Source of the DNA: Prorocentrum cordatum | Lineage: Eukaryota; Sar; Dinophyceae; Prorocentrales; Prorocentraceae | Direction of reading: 5' to 3' | DNA length: 60,000 bases | NCBI GenBank assembly: GCA_963575745.1 | Contig: CAUYUJ010017837.1 | Span: 739,190-799,189, forward strand | Shown here: positions 1 to 12,315 of the stretch, piece after piece | Layout of the letters: each line of letters starts with the position of its first letter | Position numbering within the stretch: position 1 is the stretch's first letter | Notes under the pieces: generated by a model | The model's database searches: none | What the model was told of the DNA's origin: nothing | What the model saw: only the letters and a program-made list of their open reading frames with translations | Program-made: the position numbers and the translations under genes

Positions 1-2330
1 GGTTCGCAGTCCCTGGGATTGGTGTCAACGTCGTGGTCGGAATGCTCAGAGGATCTCGCGCCTTGCCTAGCGTCTGCCGCAGCGGGGTCATTTGCGTCGC
101 GTTCAGGGGGTAGCCGCCCCGCGTCCACTCCCGCCAGTCTGATCCGCGCACTGGGCTGTGCGTCCGTCTCTTGCGTTGGGGCGCGTGGAGACAGCTCCGC
201 TTGTGGGGCGACAGCGGTCTCGGTCCTTGCGGGTTCTGGGCGGGGAGGGGCTGCGCGGCTGTGCCTGCTGTGGCTCGTGCTGGGGGCGGGCCCGCGCGAG
301 CGCCGAGGCGCCCTTCCCCCGCCTCTCCCGAGAGGGGGGGGAGGGGCTGCTGCTTGGTCCTGGCTGCCGCCTCCCGCCCTGGTCTGAGGTGCTCCTGCGA
401 GTCGATCGGGGGGGGGCCCGGCCCGCGCCTAGATCTGGCAGGTCCGTCTCTGCCACCATCTGTTCTCCACCCAGCTGTCTGAGCTGGCCGCCTGCTCGAT
501 TCTGCCGGCTCGCAGGCCCCCCCCCCCCAGCAGGAGAGGCGGGGCTGCGCGAGGGCTGGCGCCGGGGGCTTCAGGGTCCAGCGACGCGCGGGGGGGGGGG
601 GGGGGGCGCCTGCGACGTCGCCGCCGCCCTCCGTTTGCGGGGGGGGGCGCCGTCTGCGCCATCTGGTTGGCTGCGCAGAACGGAGGGGGGGGCGCAGAAT
701 AGGTGCGCGGCGTGCGAGTGGAAATCGCCGAAGCCCCCCCTGCGTCTGGGGCCGCCCCCCAAGGTGGGCAGGCCCCAGTGCGCGGAGGGCACGCTGCAGC
801 CTGAGGGGGCGGAATGCCGGGATCGCCCTCATGATCACATGGCGGGGAGGGGTCGCCCGGCTGACCTCCGCCACCCGGGGCGTTCCGAGCTCGAGGGGCG
901 CAGTTTTCCGCGGCGCGTCTGTCGGCGACCAGGGCCAGTCGAAGCCTTCGCGGGTTTCGCGCCTGCCATTCTGACCAGAGGCAGAAGTCCCAATTTGGTC
1001 CTGGAGAATTGTTCCGCCGCGCTGTGGGGCCCCCGAGGCCCGCGCTCAACGCGCGAGCTCCGGGTCGGACCCGCGCCGCTCCCGAAACGAAGTGCGAGAT
1101 TACCGCCGCCGTCAGCGTCGCTCGGCCTGCGCGGCGCCCCGCGCGGTGGGCCCCGCGGGCCCAGCGCCGGCGTCGATCGGCCCCGGGAGACGGGCCCCTT
1201 GGGAATCGGGCGGGGCCCAGGCGGTTCATCGTGGCCGAGCGGGGCGGCCCAAACCGAGGGCGCCTCAGACAAAGGGAAATCAAGCCCGCCCCGTGGGAGA
1301 GCCGCCGATTGGTCGCCCCGGGGGCCCCGGAGGGGAGCGCTCTATGGGGGGTCTCGCCAGGGGCCGCGCGAGAGAGCCCGTCGGGCATGCGATTGCGTTG
1401 ATGGCCTTCCGACGGCGGGCGCGCTAGGGCCTGAGCAAAGGGCAAAGAGCGACCCTAAGGAGGCAGTGAGGCTGGCGGTCGAGAGGGCGGGCCCCCCTCT
1501 CATGGCCTGGCCAGGTTCGGCGCCGGAGCGCCACCTTCCTGGGCGCCTGGGGTGGGGGGGGGAATGAGGCCCCGAGGGCCCTGCCAGTCTCGGTGAGCGC
1601 GTTCTGGGCCAACCGAAGGAGGAATTCCTTCGCTGGCCCCAAGGGCCGGGGCGTAGGGTTCTGGGGGGGGGGGTGGCCTCCTGCTACCTGGGCGCGGGGC
1701 TTGCTCGTTATCCTCAGTGAAGTTCCCCCCCAGTCATAGATGACCTTCTTGAGCTCCAAGTGCGGCGGCGGCGGGGCTGGGGCCAGCTGCGCCGCGGGGG
1801 GGGGGGGCGCCGGATAAGCGCGCGATTGGGAGTTCTGGGCCCCCCTTCCCGCAGCCGCGGGCGCCTTTCTGAAGGGGCCGCGCTGGCGCGCGGAGGGCAG
1901 GCTGAGGCCCGAACGGGGGAAGCAAGAAGAACGTCCTCAGGGTTCGCCAAGGAATGCTCGCACTGAGCGTCTCGAGTGGAGGGGCGGGCGGGCCGTCGTC
2001 GCGTCCAATCTCGCCGCTTCGATCCCGCGGTGGCAGCGCTGGCCCGCTGAGGGGGCCCTGCGGGCTCCATCCGCGGGGGCGGGGCTAAGGGCGTCATTCG
2101 TTTCTCTCGCGCCCCTCCCGCCCCCAAGTCCTCGCGGCGCCTCCGGCTCGCGCGGCGCTGGATGGGGGGGCCGCTGAAAAGAAGGGGGGGGCGCCGAATA
2201 GGCGTGCGATTGGAAAGACGCTCGGCCGCCCCTGCAACTGGATCCGCGCCGCCTGGGGGAGGCGTCCGAACGCGCGATGCGCGCTGAATCCTGAAGGGGC
2301 AATCCGAAACTAGCGTCCTCAGGGTCAATG
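1..2330. other. GC-rich tract, no supported gene
   Basis: Very GC-rich sequence with many runs of G or C. Long reading frames occur on both strands at once, which is expected from the composition, so none is called. A diverged duplication is visible: about 1740-1950 resembles 2120-2340, each ending near the word gtcctcagggt (1933 and 2315). A related stretch lies near 690-830. Confidence 0.5.
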
Positions 2331-2745
2331 GGGGAGGCCAAGTGGACCGGCATTACTAGGGTTCACGCTGGGCCACCATGGGGCCGCGGGAAACGCCTTC
2401 ATGAGGCGAAACAGGAGAGCACTGGCAGAGGGCCTCGAGAGGCGAGAGGCTCGGCGTTGGGGACAGCGCCCCTGGAGCGGCCCCTGGGGACCTCCAGGGA
2501 GGGCGAGCAGTCTCGGGCGCTTGTCCTCCCCGTCTCCTGCCGGTCCTTCTGGAGGCGCACGACCGTCTGGCGCCGGTGATCGCCCGGCCTCCGCAGCTAG
2601 CGGGGGGGCTGGGCTGTCGGCCACGTCGGCGTGCGGAGCCGTCCCTCCTGCTGCCAGGCGGGCCTGGCCCTGCAGAGGGGGTTCACTGCAGTGGGTGCTA
2701 CTCTGACGATGCTGTCGCGACTGAGATGCTCCGTCGTTCTGTCCG

Positions 2746-3334
2746 TCACTTGACCGATGTGGCGAGCTGACGCCGTTGCCCAGAATGGAGGGGCAGTCGG
2801 TGGGGTGAGGGCTGTCGCTCGTGGTCTGAGGCCGTGCCTGAAGCCGCAGTGGGGCTCTGCTCCGCGGGGGCAGTGTTGGGGTCTGCCGGCCCGTCATGAT
2901 CGACATTGCCACCTTGGGGGATTGCAGGCTCTCCAGCTGCTGCTGGCTGGGGTGCCGCTGCGCCCTCGGACTGGACCAATGCGCTGAACCCCGGGGGCTG
3001 AGCGGGAGCCCCGTCAACCAAGGAAGGGGGGGCAGTGGCGATGTCGGGGGAAAACTGGTCTATCCCCACAGCCCCCCGAGCTGGTGCTCAGGGGGGGCCC
3101 GGGGGAACGCAGACGCGAACTCTCGGCGCATCCCTCGCTACTTCCCGTGATCCTGGTGGGGGGTGCGTCCTGGGGGGCCCCGTCGGGGTCCATGGCCAGG
3201 CCGCCGACCAACAGGGGGTGGCGGGCGGCGGCCGCGGAGGCCGAGCGGCGCGGGGGCGGGGCCCGTTGCTGCGCGTGTAGGTTGACGACCGAAGAGTCGA
3301 ACCTACTAGATTTCCCGTAGGTAGAGGGAGGCAA
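2746..3334 (-). CDS. Hypothetical Pro/Ala-rich protein pieces
   Basis: Two overlapping minus-strand frames (3334 to about 3080, then 3069 to 2746) read as low-arginine, Pro/Ala/Ser/Asp-rich protein, unlike the arginine-rich shadow frames around them. A change of frame near 3070 would be a frameshift or intron. No domain is recognised. It may be a gag-type linker or a chance frame in GC-rich DNA. Confidence 0.25.
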
Positions 3335-4792
3335 GGGAGGGTAGCGACCTCTTTTCCCATGCGCCGCGGACAGGCGGCGCTGTGCCTCTTACCAGTACCT
3401 GAGCCGAGACGCCGGCAATACATCATTCTATAATGGTGATATGAGCGGACTCCGCGCGCGCGCGCAAACCGCCCCGAATCCCGCCCGCTCCGCGCGGGCC
3501 TCGGGCCCAAGGGAGACGAAGGCGGGGCTCGGGTACATATGCGCGAGGTCCACTCAACGCAACATCGCGTCCACTGCAACCTCCAAACGAGGCCGTCTCG
3601 GCTGGGAAGGAGAGAAGAAGGACCAACCACGTCGCGCAGGGTACTCGGAGGGGGTCCACCCGCCTGTAGCGGGCCCAGGGTGCGCCCCCAAGAACGCCCG
3701 GGCACTCCTGCGCGACCCCCCCCTCGCCACGGGTGACGAGGTTGGGGGGTGGGGGCAAAGGAAAGAAGAGATGGGAAACGATGCCGCGTCAACATTATGG
3801 GCGCAGGTGCTTCCACCAGCACAAAAGCTGGTGCAAAGTAACTCAAATTCAAAAGTATGATGATCAAAGTTGCGACGACAACTGGTCATGGCATACAAAA
3901 AACGGCTCAAACACGGGGCTCTCCAGGCCCGAAATCAGCTTGACATTTGAATCAAACATGTTACGAGAACTGGTCGAATAAGTTGCACGTAATCAATGTT
4001 GCCATGGCAACGGATCAAATTAATAATGCTGAGGCGTCTTGCGCGAGGCACTCCAGGCCCCAAAATAGCGCGATGGTCATCAAACATCTGGTACAAAGTG
4101 ATAACGTAATCAAAAGAAGAGTCATAGAAATCATGCTCAGCATACGTCGTACTCTGTGTTTCGGACATCCCATGAAAAGAAAGTGAAGTGTATGAGCTGA
4201 TCGGATTGGCGACGGGCGACCTGCCCGGGTGCGTTCATGCCTTTGATGCCGCAAAGCGAATCATGCATGAATGGGTGGCGACCTCCCAGGGTGCGTTTGT
4301 GTCCATACTGCATATAAGATACGGATCGATATGTTGCCATACGAATGGCCTAAGACATCCGGTATGAATGCCAAAGGGGAAGAACATAGGTAACACATTC
4401 AGATCCACGATCTTCCAATAAACGAAACCAGTTGAAATCATAACATGAATTATCCCAAATGCGATTGTCATGGTTATCGAACTGTCCGACCGTTCGCGCA
4501 CGAAGTGCCTGGGTCAACCCAAATGTACTCGCAATCGTTTTCATCGATGTAGATCCAGTGATGCAAATAGCACGACCAATATCGGTACGCATTGCCCTTG
4601 CAATGCTTCAGGCGGTCGCGCCACCATGCTTCAGGACGGCGCCTCCGCGCGGCACTGCGGCTGCGCTCCGCGTGGACCGGCGCAGCCGCGCTGGTCGTGC
4701 ATTGCAGCTCCCGCGGCCTCCGCGGCGGTGCCCTCGGCCGCCGCGGCGACGTCGCAATCGGCGCGGCAGCTGCAGCGGCCCCCCCAGTCAAG
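3335..4792. other. Spacer with diverged tandem repeats
   Basis: From about 3740 to 4600 the base composition is clearly more AT-rich than on either side. A diverged tandem repeat of about 117 bp is visible (ctccaggccc at 3931 and again near 4047, followed by similar sequence). A 60-bp duplication lies at 4216 and 4276 (ggcgacctsccmgggtgcgtt). A perfect 14-bp palindrome (gttgccatggcaac) sits at 3998-4011. No gene is supported. Confidence 0.5.
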
Positions 4793-5765
4793 CTAGCGTC
4801 GCAAGGGGCAGGGCCGCCAGAGGACGCCGGAGGAGGCGGCGCCCGCGCCGGGCCCATCGCGGAGCGGAGGCGGAGGCGCGGGAGGCAGAGCAGGGCGTGG
4901 GTCGGCGACAGGAGCAAGCCCCTCACCGACATCCTTGCCCTGTTTGCCCTGGTGAACTCCCGCTCTGAGCTGCGCTAGCGTCGCGCAGTTCATCGAACCC
5001 GTTCCCTTCCCAGAGGGAGCGGGGAAGGCCGCGAACCCTTCGGCGTAGCACTCAGGGCGGCCCATCGCACCAGGGGCCTTAACTCTACGTCCAGCATATC
5101 CTTTCGCCTCACTCTCGGCGTGCAATTGCATTGGGATCTGCGCGTCTTCAAGAGTGAGAGGTCGAAGGTTGCGCTCAATCCTGAGGCGAGCCATCTGTTC
5201 CCAGAAGACAAGGCGCTCCTGGGCGCCGAGGACAAGGTTCGCATAAGGACGATGCAAATGGCCCTCGACATCCTCTGGGCCCACGCCGGCGCCTGCCACG
5301 CGACGTTTCTGGGCGAAGGTAATCCACGCGCAAGCCACTTATTGTACTTAGTTTCGGCCTTAGCGGCAAGCCTCCGAAGGAAGTCTCTGCCCCTCGCGGC
5401 GTCGGATCGCTGGCCTGTAAATATGCGGCAACGTGTTCGCGCATGATTCGACCCGCAACGTCACGATTCAGATTGGCGCGGATCCAGCTGTTGACGGCCG
5501 CGATGAACGCAACCTGTTCCTCACCGATATCGCCGAAGGCGAGAGCGTTCGCGCGCATCTTGCAAGTGCGGTCGCTGTAGTTAACGGGGAGATCACGGAA
5601 ACATTTCTCACGCATCTGCTTTCCATTTTGAATCTTACTAGCTCCAGTTTGGATGAGCGTCTCGATTCGTCCGCGGGCGTTTCCACCGGCGCTCGTGGGA
5701 CGCCCGAGATCGCGAAGGGCCTGATCGGGGATCGACTGGGCGCTGTCGGTGGCAAGATCGGTCAA
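4793..5765 (-). pseudogene. Charged terminal segment of element A extension
   Basis: Two overlapping frames, 5765-5175 and then 5338-4793, read as ordinary charged, helix-prone protein. For example, ERLVFWEQMARLRIERNL lies in the second frame. The switch between them near 5300 implies a frameshift. Further coding-like sequence upstream on the same strand includes a charged helical stretch near 5940-5870. No domain is recognised. It is the last recognisable part of the extension downstream of RNase H. Confidence 0.4.
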
Positions 5766-5942
5766 GAGAGAGATTTAAATTCTTCGCCTGTCATCTGATC
5801 GGAAAGATGACCTGCTGCTATACTTCCGCGGGGCTGGCGTGCTGAGGCGGCGCCAGGGTGCTCGGCGATGATCTGCTTGGCCCTTTCGATGAGCGCGGCT
5901 TCCCTCGCAAATTTCTCATCGCCCTCCAGGCAGTCGTCAGAA

Positions 5943-7550
5943 TCAATGCGAAGCGCCTCGGCCGCGAGGCGGTATCTGGACAGCAGCGTAGTTGCCGATG
6001 TGGGCCAGATCGATGATGGGACAAGACAGCTTTCTTTTTGCCAAGTTAATGGTCTTCTTGAGTGCCGAATATGACCATGGGGCGTTGATAGCTCTGCGCC
6101 GAGAGTTACCCAGGGTCGGGTAAAGACGAAATCGCCGTCCTGGATATTGGTGCCAGCAAACGTTTGAGAGCTCTGGTGCCGATGGTTCGTAGCGTTGCTC
6201 CTTGCAGCTCCGCACGATGTTCCACCACTTTACGGCATTCGCAAGGTCATCGGCCGTCTCCTGTAAGACTTGCGTGTGTGGCTGCTCTGGTGGGGTCGCA
6301 TCCTGCGTGGGTGCGGGTGTTTCCACCGGCGCTGGAGTGTCCGCGGGCGCAGCGTAGGCGGCTGCATATGCACCAGCTGCAGCGGCCATGCATGCACCCA
6401 GGCGAAGAACATCTTGGAGGTCGGCGTCAGCATTCGCAGGCGCGGCTGTCTGTGCAGGCTGTGCGACTGCGGGCGGCGTCGGAGGCGGAAGTAGCTTGGC
6501 AATGGCTGGACTGCCTGCACTAGACTGCGCAGTCGCTGGGGTCTGCGCGGGTGCTGGCGGCGGCGTTGGGGGCATGGGTCGAGGCATGCGTATCGCCGCA
6601 AGTGCTGCTACCGACGCGATGTCACAAACTTCGCACTGACGCCTTGGCTCAGGAAGCTTATCAAGCGGTGGGTAAGTCCAGGTTGCACTGCGCTCTGGGC
6701 AGAGGACCATGCCCCCAACGGTACGGGTGGCGAGAATGGCACCTCGTGGAATAGTCCGCGGGCACACGATTGCGCCCTGCTCTACAAGCCAGAACTCACA
6801 ACCTTCTGCGGTAGCGGCTTGTATGTCAATGACGACGTCGACCTGCTTCTTCCTGCGGTCGAAAGTGTAGCCGCGAAGCTTGGTGCGAGGGTTCGGCAAA
6901 TCCTGACATGCAAAGGAACAGGAGCTGAAGAAAGCTTCCTTCCGAGTCACGTGCAGCGTCATTGCAAGGAATGATGTCATGCGAAGTAATGCTTCTCCAA
7001 GCATCCTTGGTCGTGGCGTGATGCAGGTCCTTGACGTCTGCCCATGATAACCGCTCCCACCCCATGTTCCAGGGCTGGCTCCGAACGCGCGCGCAACTCT
7101 GATCGCCAACAGCCCGAATGGCCAAACAATTCTCCCAAGGAAAATATTGGCCGTGAGTGTTGCAACCGCCGTCCCGAATAAAGACTTGGAAACGTGCCTT
7201 ATCGTCCTCGAAGTGTAGTTGGAGGAAGCGTAGAACAGCGACGATGTAATAATATTTGCAGGCGGCCAAGGTTGTCCAAGTTGCTGAACCTGCTGCGTGT
7301 GGGCTGCGACGGTTTGGGGGTCTGGTCCATGTCCGTTCTGTCCAAATACGGTCTCCATCAGCTGGTCGAAAAAAGAGGCGGCGCTGTAAACTCCCCGTGG
7401 TGCCATATCGCGCGACCTCGGCCAGACGTTGACGCAGCGATCAAGGAACTGGTTGAGTCCGTTGCGCTCTTGGTTGTCCTTGCGCAACGTCGTGGAAATC
7501 GACTTGCTGAACTGCCTTGTTGCGCCAAAGAAGTGATGGGCAAGTCCCAA
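5943..7550 (-). pseudogene. Element A segment with degenerate Tpt1/KptA-like domain
   Basis: Between about 7250 and 6720 two frames together show a pattern I recognise from the RNA 2'-phosphotransferase family (Tpt1/KptA), which removes a splice-junction 2'-phosphate from tRNA using NAD+. The first frame has DDKARFQVFIRDGG, then LAIRAVGDQS (family IRA.QGHS) and DLHHATTKDAWRSI (family HGT). After a frameshift near 6980 the second frame has QVDVVIDIQAATAEGCEFW and GAIVCPRTIP, the C-terminal strand and PP turn of the family. HGT has become HAT and QGHS has become GDQS, so activity is doubtful. Downstream of the domain lies a long Pro/Ala linker (about 6600-6250) with an APVETPA motif. It belongs to the extension of element A. 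Confidence 0.6.
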
Positions 7551-7762
7551 TCATGTGAGCAGAGGTGGTCACGGTTGTTTTGTTTTCACATGGCACAACG
7601 TGACCCATTCGCATTCGGAGGAACATCCGCTGTCATGCAAGCCAGGGGCGTGCGCAATGACATAATCGTCGTATTGTAAGCCCTCGATGTATAGCTCATC
7701 CGTTGTGCACGCGGCGTAATTGCCATGTCGCCGTAGTAATGCAAGTGCCCAAGAATAGGGAT

Positions 7763-8467
7763 TCAGTGTCTTCTTTCGGATGCAGTATTCCCCGGGCGTG
7801 CAGTATTTTCCAGATTTGCCCTATGTATATATATGTATCCGAACTCGTGCTGGGATCGATCGCAGCAATCATGCGCGGCCACTGCGAGCTGGGATGATGC
7901 CGCTGATGCCGCGGAAGGAGCGGCGTCGGCGGACGTCGCCACCAGCGCGCTGTCGTCCACGGTAGGCATAGACGGTGGGCGAGGCGGAGGCGCAGGTGGA
8001 GCTCTGGGCTCCGCCAGGAGAAGCGGCGGCGGCGGCGGGCGCAGCGGCGGCGGTGGCCGCGCGAGGGCAGGCGCGGCGGCATCCTCGGGCGGCGGAGGGT
8101 GCCTTCGCGGAGGCGGCGGAACCCGCGATGACAGCAATGGGCCTTTGTTTCCCTCGCTTGGTGGCGGGGATGGCGGGCAATCCTCGTTTGTCTCGGCCTG
8201 CCGCCGAAACCGCATCCTCAACTCGTCGATGTTGTCCCCGTTGAAATTGTTGGCCTCCTCAAGGAAGCTCGTCTCTACGCTTGCCCGCGAGATGGAGATT
8301 GGTCGTGCCTTGCCAGCGAACTGCTGTAATGCGATCCACGTCGAAGCGCGGCGAATCTGGAACGCCGTGGGACCGCATTTCTTCAAACGATCACGCTCAG
8401 GCGATGACAATGCATTCCAAAGCTCGGGGTAGTCGTTGACCAAGCCATTGAGCCTCGGGAGTATCAT
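7763..8467 (-). pseudogene. Unrecognised coding segment of element A
   Basis: The first 110 or so residues look like a folded protein (MILPRLNGLVNDYPELWNAL near the start). The rest is a proline- and alanine-rich linker encoded by GC-rich DNA. The frame is open for 234 codons. It ends a few bases from the next frame (8483-9517), and the switch looks like a frameshift. No family is recognised. Confidence 0.4.
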
Positions 8468-8482
8468 GGTGTAGGAGTTGAA

Positions 8483-9517
8483 TTATGGCCATTCCGCGGC
8501 CGAAGAAACTGCTTTGCCATCCCAATCCCTTCCATAGGCACACGGGTCACGCTGAGTGCGCGCCAGAGTTGTCGCTTCTGGCGCCGTCATTCTGGGCCTT
8601 TCACAGGGTCTCTCAAGGGCTTGGGCCCAAAGGGCCGGAGCATCAGAAGGAAGACTCGGCGCGGGCGTTGCCGCCGGCGGGGGCATGGGAATGGCGCCGG
8701 CCGTAGATTGGATGGGCCACAGGGTGTTGCTCATCCACGAAACCATCGCATTTTCGCCAAGTGCCCGTCTGCAGTGCACTGAGGCCATGACGAAGTTGAT
8801 AGTGCGTGTACTGCTCCAGGCGCATGCCAGAGCTCGGCGCAATTCGAAGGCAAATTTGTGCCCCTGATAGTCCTTGACACGTTTAATCAGGGGATGGCGA
8901 AAAGGAAATGGTTGGCTCGCCAAAGACATTGGAACTGGACTCTGGTTGCGCACTGTAGCGCCATGCGTGAGCTGCAATGTCAGCTGAACGAAATCGTGCT
9001 CATTCTTGATGGCGTGCCAAGCATTGGCATGAGGGCGATCCTGCGTTTCAATCCGTTGTTCCATGGGTAGAACTGCCATACCTCGGCCTGTGAACAAAGA
9101 GATGATCTCTGTGGGGAGGGCGTTGAAAGTATCGCCAAGGCCCCAATGTGTAGCGTTGCCAGGGCCCCTGACCGTGGGGCAGCGAAAATAGTTCAACACA
9201 TCAATGCAATGTGGTATGACCATTTTGGCGTGTTGAGGCAAGCATGAAGCCACTCCCTGGCGCGTGGGAATGAACTGCTCGCGGTAATTGGCAGATAAAC
9301 ATCCGCGATCACGATGTGGGCGTAGGTCCATGTGTTTGCTGCCCCAAGCAATGCCATCCGCGCTCCACCAGAGGAAAACACTGTGGCCTCCCCGATAATG
9401 CTTTTGTTTGACATATGCGGGGACGCTGCCCGCCCAGTAATTCCAGATGACTTTGTTCCTGTCACGATAACCATCGTAATTACGGGCCATGAGATGCGCC
9501 CTGGCTCGGCGTATCAT
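8483..9517 (-). pseudogene. Unrecognised 344-codon segment of element A
   Basis: This is one of the longest coherent frames in the region. It has a balanced residue composition, with stretches such as CIDVLNYFRCPTVRGPGN and FNALPTEIISLFTGRGMAV, and ends in a proline-rich tail. The composition argues for former protein coding. I do not recognise the fold and see no catalytic signature. It is flanked on the same strand by similar segments that need frame changes to connect. Confidence 0.45.
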
Positions 9518-9589
9518 ACCCAGAATGCCCTTTTGTTCTTTGTTACGTGGATCCGTGGAGGCCGTGGCGATGTCGAGTTCCAGGCGAAA

Positions 9590-10530
9590 TCATCCATGAT
9601 GCCTCAGTCGCGCGGCAGCTGGGCCAAACACGCAGGTGTCGCCACCGGCTTCAGGCAACAAGAGCAAGTTGCAACCAATGCGGCAACCCTTTATCAACCA
9701 ACAACTATTGTAGTCATTCTCCTGCATGGCCCACAATAAGCTATCATCGCGCATCCAGACGTTGAAATCCTCGAGTGTAGCACCTTGCTGGCATTGGAAC
9801 TCGCGCATCCAAGGGCAAACGAAAGAAACGAACGCAGGGTTGGATACATCCGCAATATGTCTGCGCAGTCGCGGGTCGTTCAAATCGTCAATGTCCTGAC
9901 AGGGTGTTTCCATCTCTTTGATTTTGCTGCGTTTGCTCTGCATGACGCAACTGGCATCGCCGTGCAAATGCGCCGATTTGAAGGCGTGCCCATCAGGCCC
10001 TAGAGCGTGGATGACGGAAAATCCAAAGTCTCCCTGTAAAATGGGAGCCCAACCGCTGTCGCATAACGTCGTCTTGAGGTAACGACCAGACGCAAAAGCT
10101 GACCGTCTCGGTGGTGGTCGAGGCATCCGAAACTGCCGGCGTCTTTGCCTGGAGACACGTCGTTGGCGCGGGGCATGCTGGGCACCCATGGCTGCCAACT
10201 TGGGCCCAACTTGCGCAGCGTCTTCGTCGGGGGGAGAGCGCCGTCAGCTGCGGGTGTCGCCGCCGCCGCTGGCAGAGATTCAGCCCCGCCGAATCCTCCA
10301 CGTGAAGTCATCCATGACGATGTTTTCATCTCATAGTTGTGGGCGCCTGTCAACTTGTGGAAGACTCGGGAGCATGTCTTCTGCATCGCCTCGGCATTTT
10401 TGACAATCTGGCCAGCCATGTCGGATGCGCGCGGCGCAGTAGGCGGCTTCGAAAGCAAATTTGCACCGTCTCGAAAGAAAATGGAGAAGTTGACCGACAT
10501 GAGGCCATGCAGTGACAAGAGGAGTGGCAT
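9590..10530 (-). pseudogene. Unrecognised coding segments of element A
   Basis: Two frames overlap: 10530-10000 (PLLLSLHGLMSVNFSIFFRD near its start) and 10198-9590 (SGWAPILQGDFGFSVIHALG in the middle). Both read as folded protein, so one frameshift near 10100 separates them. A second break near 9560 separates them from the 9517 segment. No family is recognised. Confidence 0.4.
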
Positions 10531-11192
10531 GGGGTTCTCGGCGTAGTATGCCTCATCGTTTGTTGGTGTCTTTCCTGAAGATTGCCAATGGGGACATTGC
10601 CAATGTTATCCCATGGCGCGCGGAGAATATGTCGCATGCTGCTGCGTGCGTCCATCGGGGGGCGCTTGGTGCCTTCTGTGCCGAGCGAGGGCACGTTGTG
10701 AAACGAAAGCTCGGGGCACTGCTGAAGGATGTTCGCGATGACGGAGTCCTTCGCGTAGAACCCTGTAGAAGGGGGCCATGCAACATTGAAGGCAAACCAC
10801 GGCGACGCCGTGGGCGGAAACGGGGTCGGATTACGACTGCCGTCCAAGACCGCAAGAGCCTCATGCGCCGCATGGTCGGCGGCGGTGACGAGGCCCTGCT
10901 TGCTTGAACGGGGCCCGCACTGTTCGCTTCCATCGGGGCGCCTCTCGTGAGAAAGGAAAGAATTCATAAGAGAACCCTCCGAGAGGCGAAGGCGCGCCGC
11001 TCGTGGAGGGAACGCAGGGCCCATGCGGACGTTGCCATCGGCGTCAGCATCGGTGTTCCCTCCAATCTGCATCCCATGTAGCTCAATCTGGGGGTTGGCC
11101 ATGATGGTCCGAGGTCGGTTGGGCTTGCTCCTATCGCCTGGACAAGGGTTGAAAGAGCGCGCGCGCTTGAGAGTCGGAAGGGCTTCGGACAT
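10350..11192 (-). pseudogene. Start of the coding extension after RNase H
   Basis: An ATG at 11192-11190 opens a frame beginning MSEALPTLKRARSF. It is a plausible start for an independent downstream reading frame rather than a continuation of pol. The frame is Ser/Pro/Arg-rich at first and becomes more globular later (SVIANILQQCPELSFHNVPS). It degrades near 10600, where the frame switches. The stretch 11192-11386 upstream reads as arginine-rich and is probably non-coding. No family is recognised. Confidence 0.35.
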
Positions 11193-11386
11193 GAGCGCAT
11201 CGGGCAACGTGCACGCGCGTGCGCATGGAAGACGGAGGAAGGGCAACGCGAGGGCCAGTAGCGACAAGGCCAGCGGTCTTGGCGGTCTCCGACGTCTTCT
11301 CGGTCTTCGCGAGGGAACAAGGAAAAAGAACGATTGCTCTAATAACTCGTGCCAGAGGTAAGCCTTATCAGGCTCAAAATGTTTGG

Positions 11387-12315
11387 TCATCGTGCCAGCA
11401 ACCTGTTTTTAGTTTCTACATTTTTGAACTGCGTCTGTTCCTGCTGGCATGTTTCTGTTATCCAGTCCAAAGGAATGCGGTGAGTACGATGAAGATGGCG
11501 AAGTGCGGGCGCGCGCCATTCTTGCACTATCGTAACGACTGCCTGGTTATCGTCGGACACGATAAGGTGCGCCATCTGGGGTCGTGCCCGTATGGTTAGA
11601 GGGGCATGTAGTACGATGTTTTCGTAAGTAATGTTGGATAATGATGTTCGTGATGATGGAGTAGCTCGTGTCGCTGTGTTAGAACCGGGAGAAGAAGCTC
11701 GCGCTGGTGAGGCCCTCCGTGGAGGCGTTTTGCGTCGATTCTGAATGCCGGCCATGGACGCGCTGGCGTCCTTCCCGCGGGTTGGGTCGTGCACCGCAGC
11801 TTCCCCAAAGGAAAGCAAAGGTGGACCTTCTGTGCGTGGAGACGCGTCAAGAGCCGCGATCTCGGACTCCGCGGTTGAATGTAATATCACGGTTTGCTGT
11901 TTGCATGCAGCATTGAGCAGGGAGAATGCGTTGGGGCCCACCGGCGACACAAAGACGCCAATAGTTGTCTTGGAGCTGTTGACGCAATCCGCGAAGGAGG
12001 CGTCGTAAAGAGCACGATGGAGATTCGACCAGATGCGTCGTCAATCCATCCGTGGGGACAGCGTGTACGTGTAGACTTCAAGTAACAGACAAATCGATGT
12101 AAACGCTTACCGCGTGCGTAGTTCCATCTGGCGATCTCCCGTGCCAGCGTGCAAACGGGGGGCAGGAGGTCGAACCTGCAGCAGCGGGCCAAGTACAATA
12201 TCTTCATGAAGACACTTGCTGCGTTGGGCCCGAGTACGCCTGCATCATTTTTAATCGCGTTCTGAGAAGGACGTATCCTCGATGCCAGGGGTGTCGGTGT
12301 GCAAGAGATCGTCAT
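11387..12315 (-). pseudogene. Copia-type RNase H region of element A
   Basis: The first part (12315-12050) carries the connection before RNase H, with NAASVFMKILYLARCCRFD. After a frameshift near 11980 the RNase H domain follows: KQQTVILHSTAESEIAALDA with the catalytic Glu, LIVSDDNQAVVTIV with a catalytic Asp, and LRHLHRTHRIPLDWITE. These match the RNase H of Ty1/copia pol, which degrades the RNA strand during reverse transcription. The usual end (family consensus ADxLTK) is split by another frameshift at about 11392; the continuation MTKHFEPDKAYLWHELL is in the next frame. Confidence 0.8.

Noticed and set aside
158-1567. 469-codon plus-strand frame in GC-rich DNA
   Set aside because: Arg/Pro/Gly-rich, overlapped by equally long minus-strand frames; composition explains it.
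3998-4011. gttgccatggcaac resembles an RFX X-box
   Set aside because: One 14-bp palindrome next to no recognised gene; RFX sites are not established for this kind of organism.
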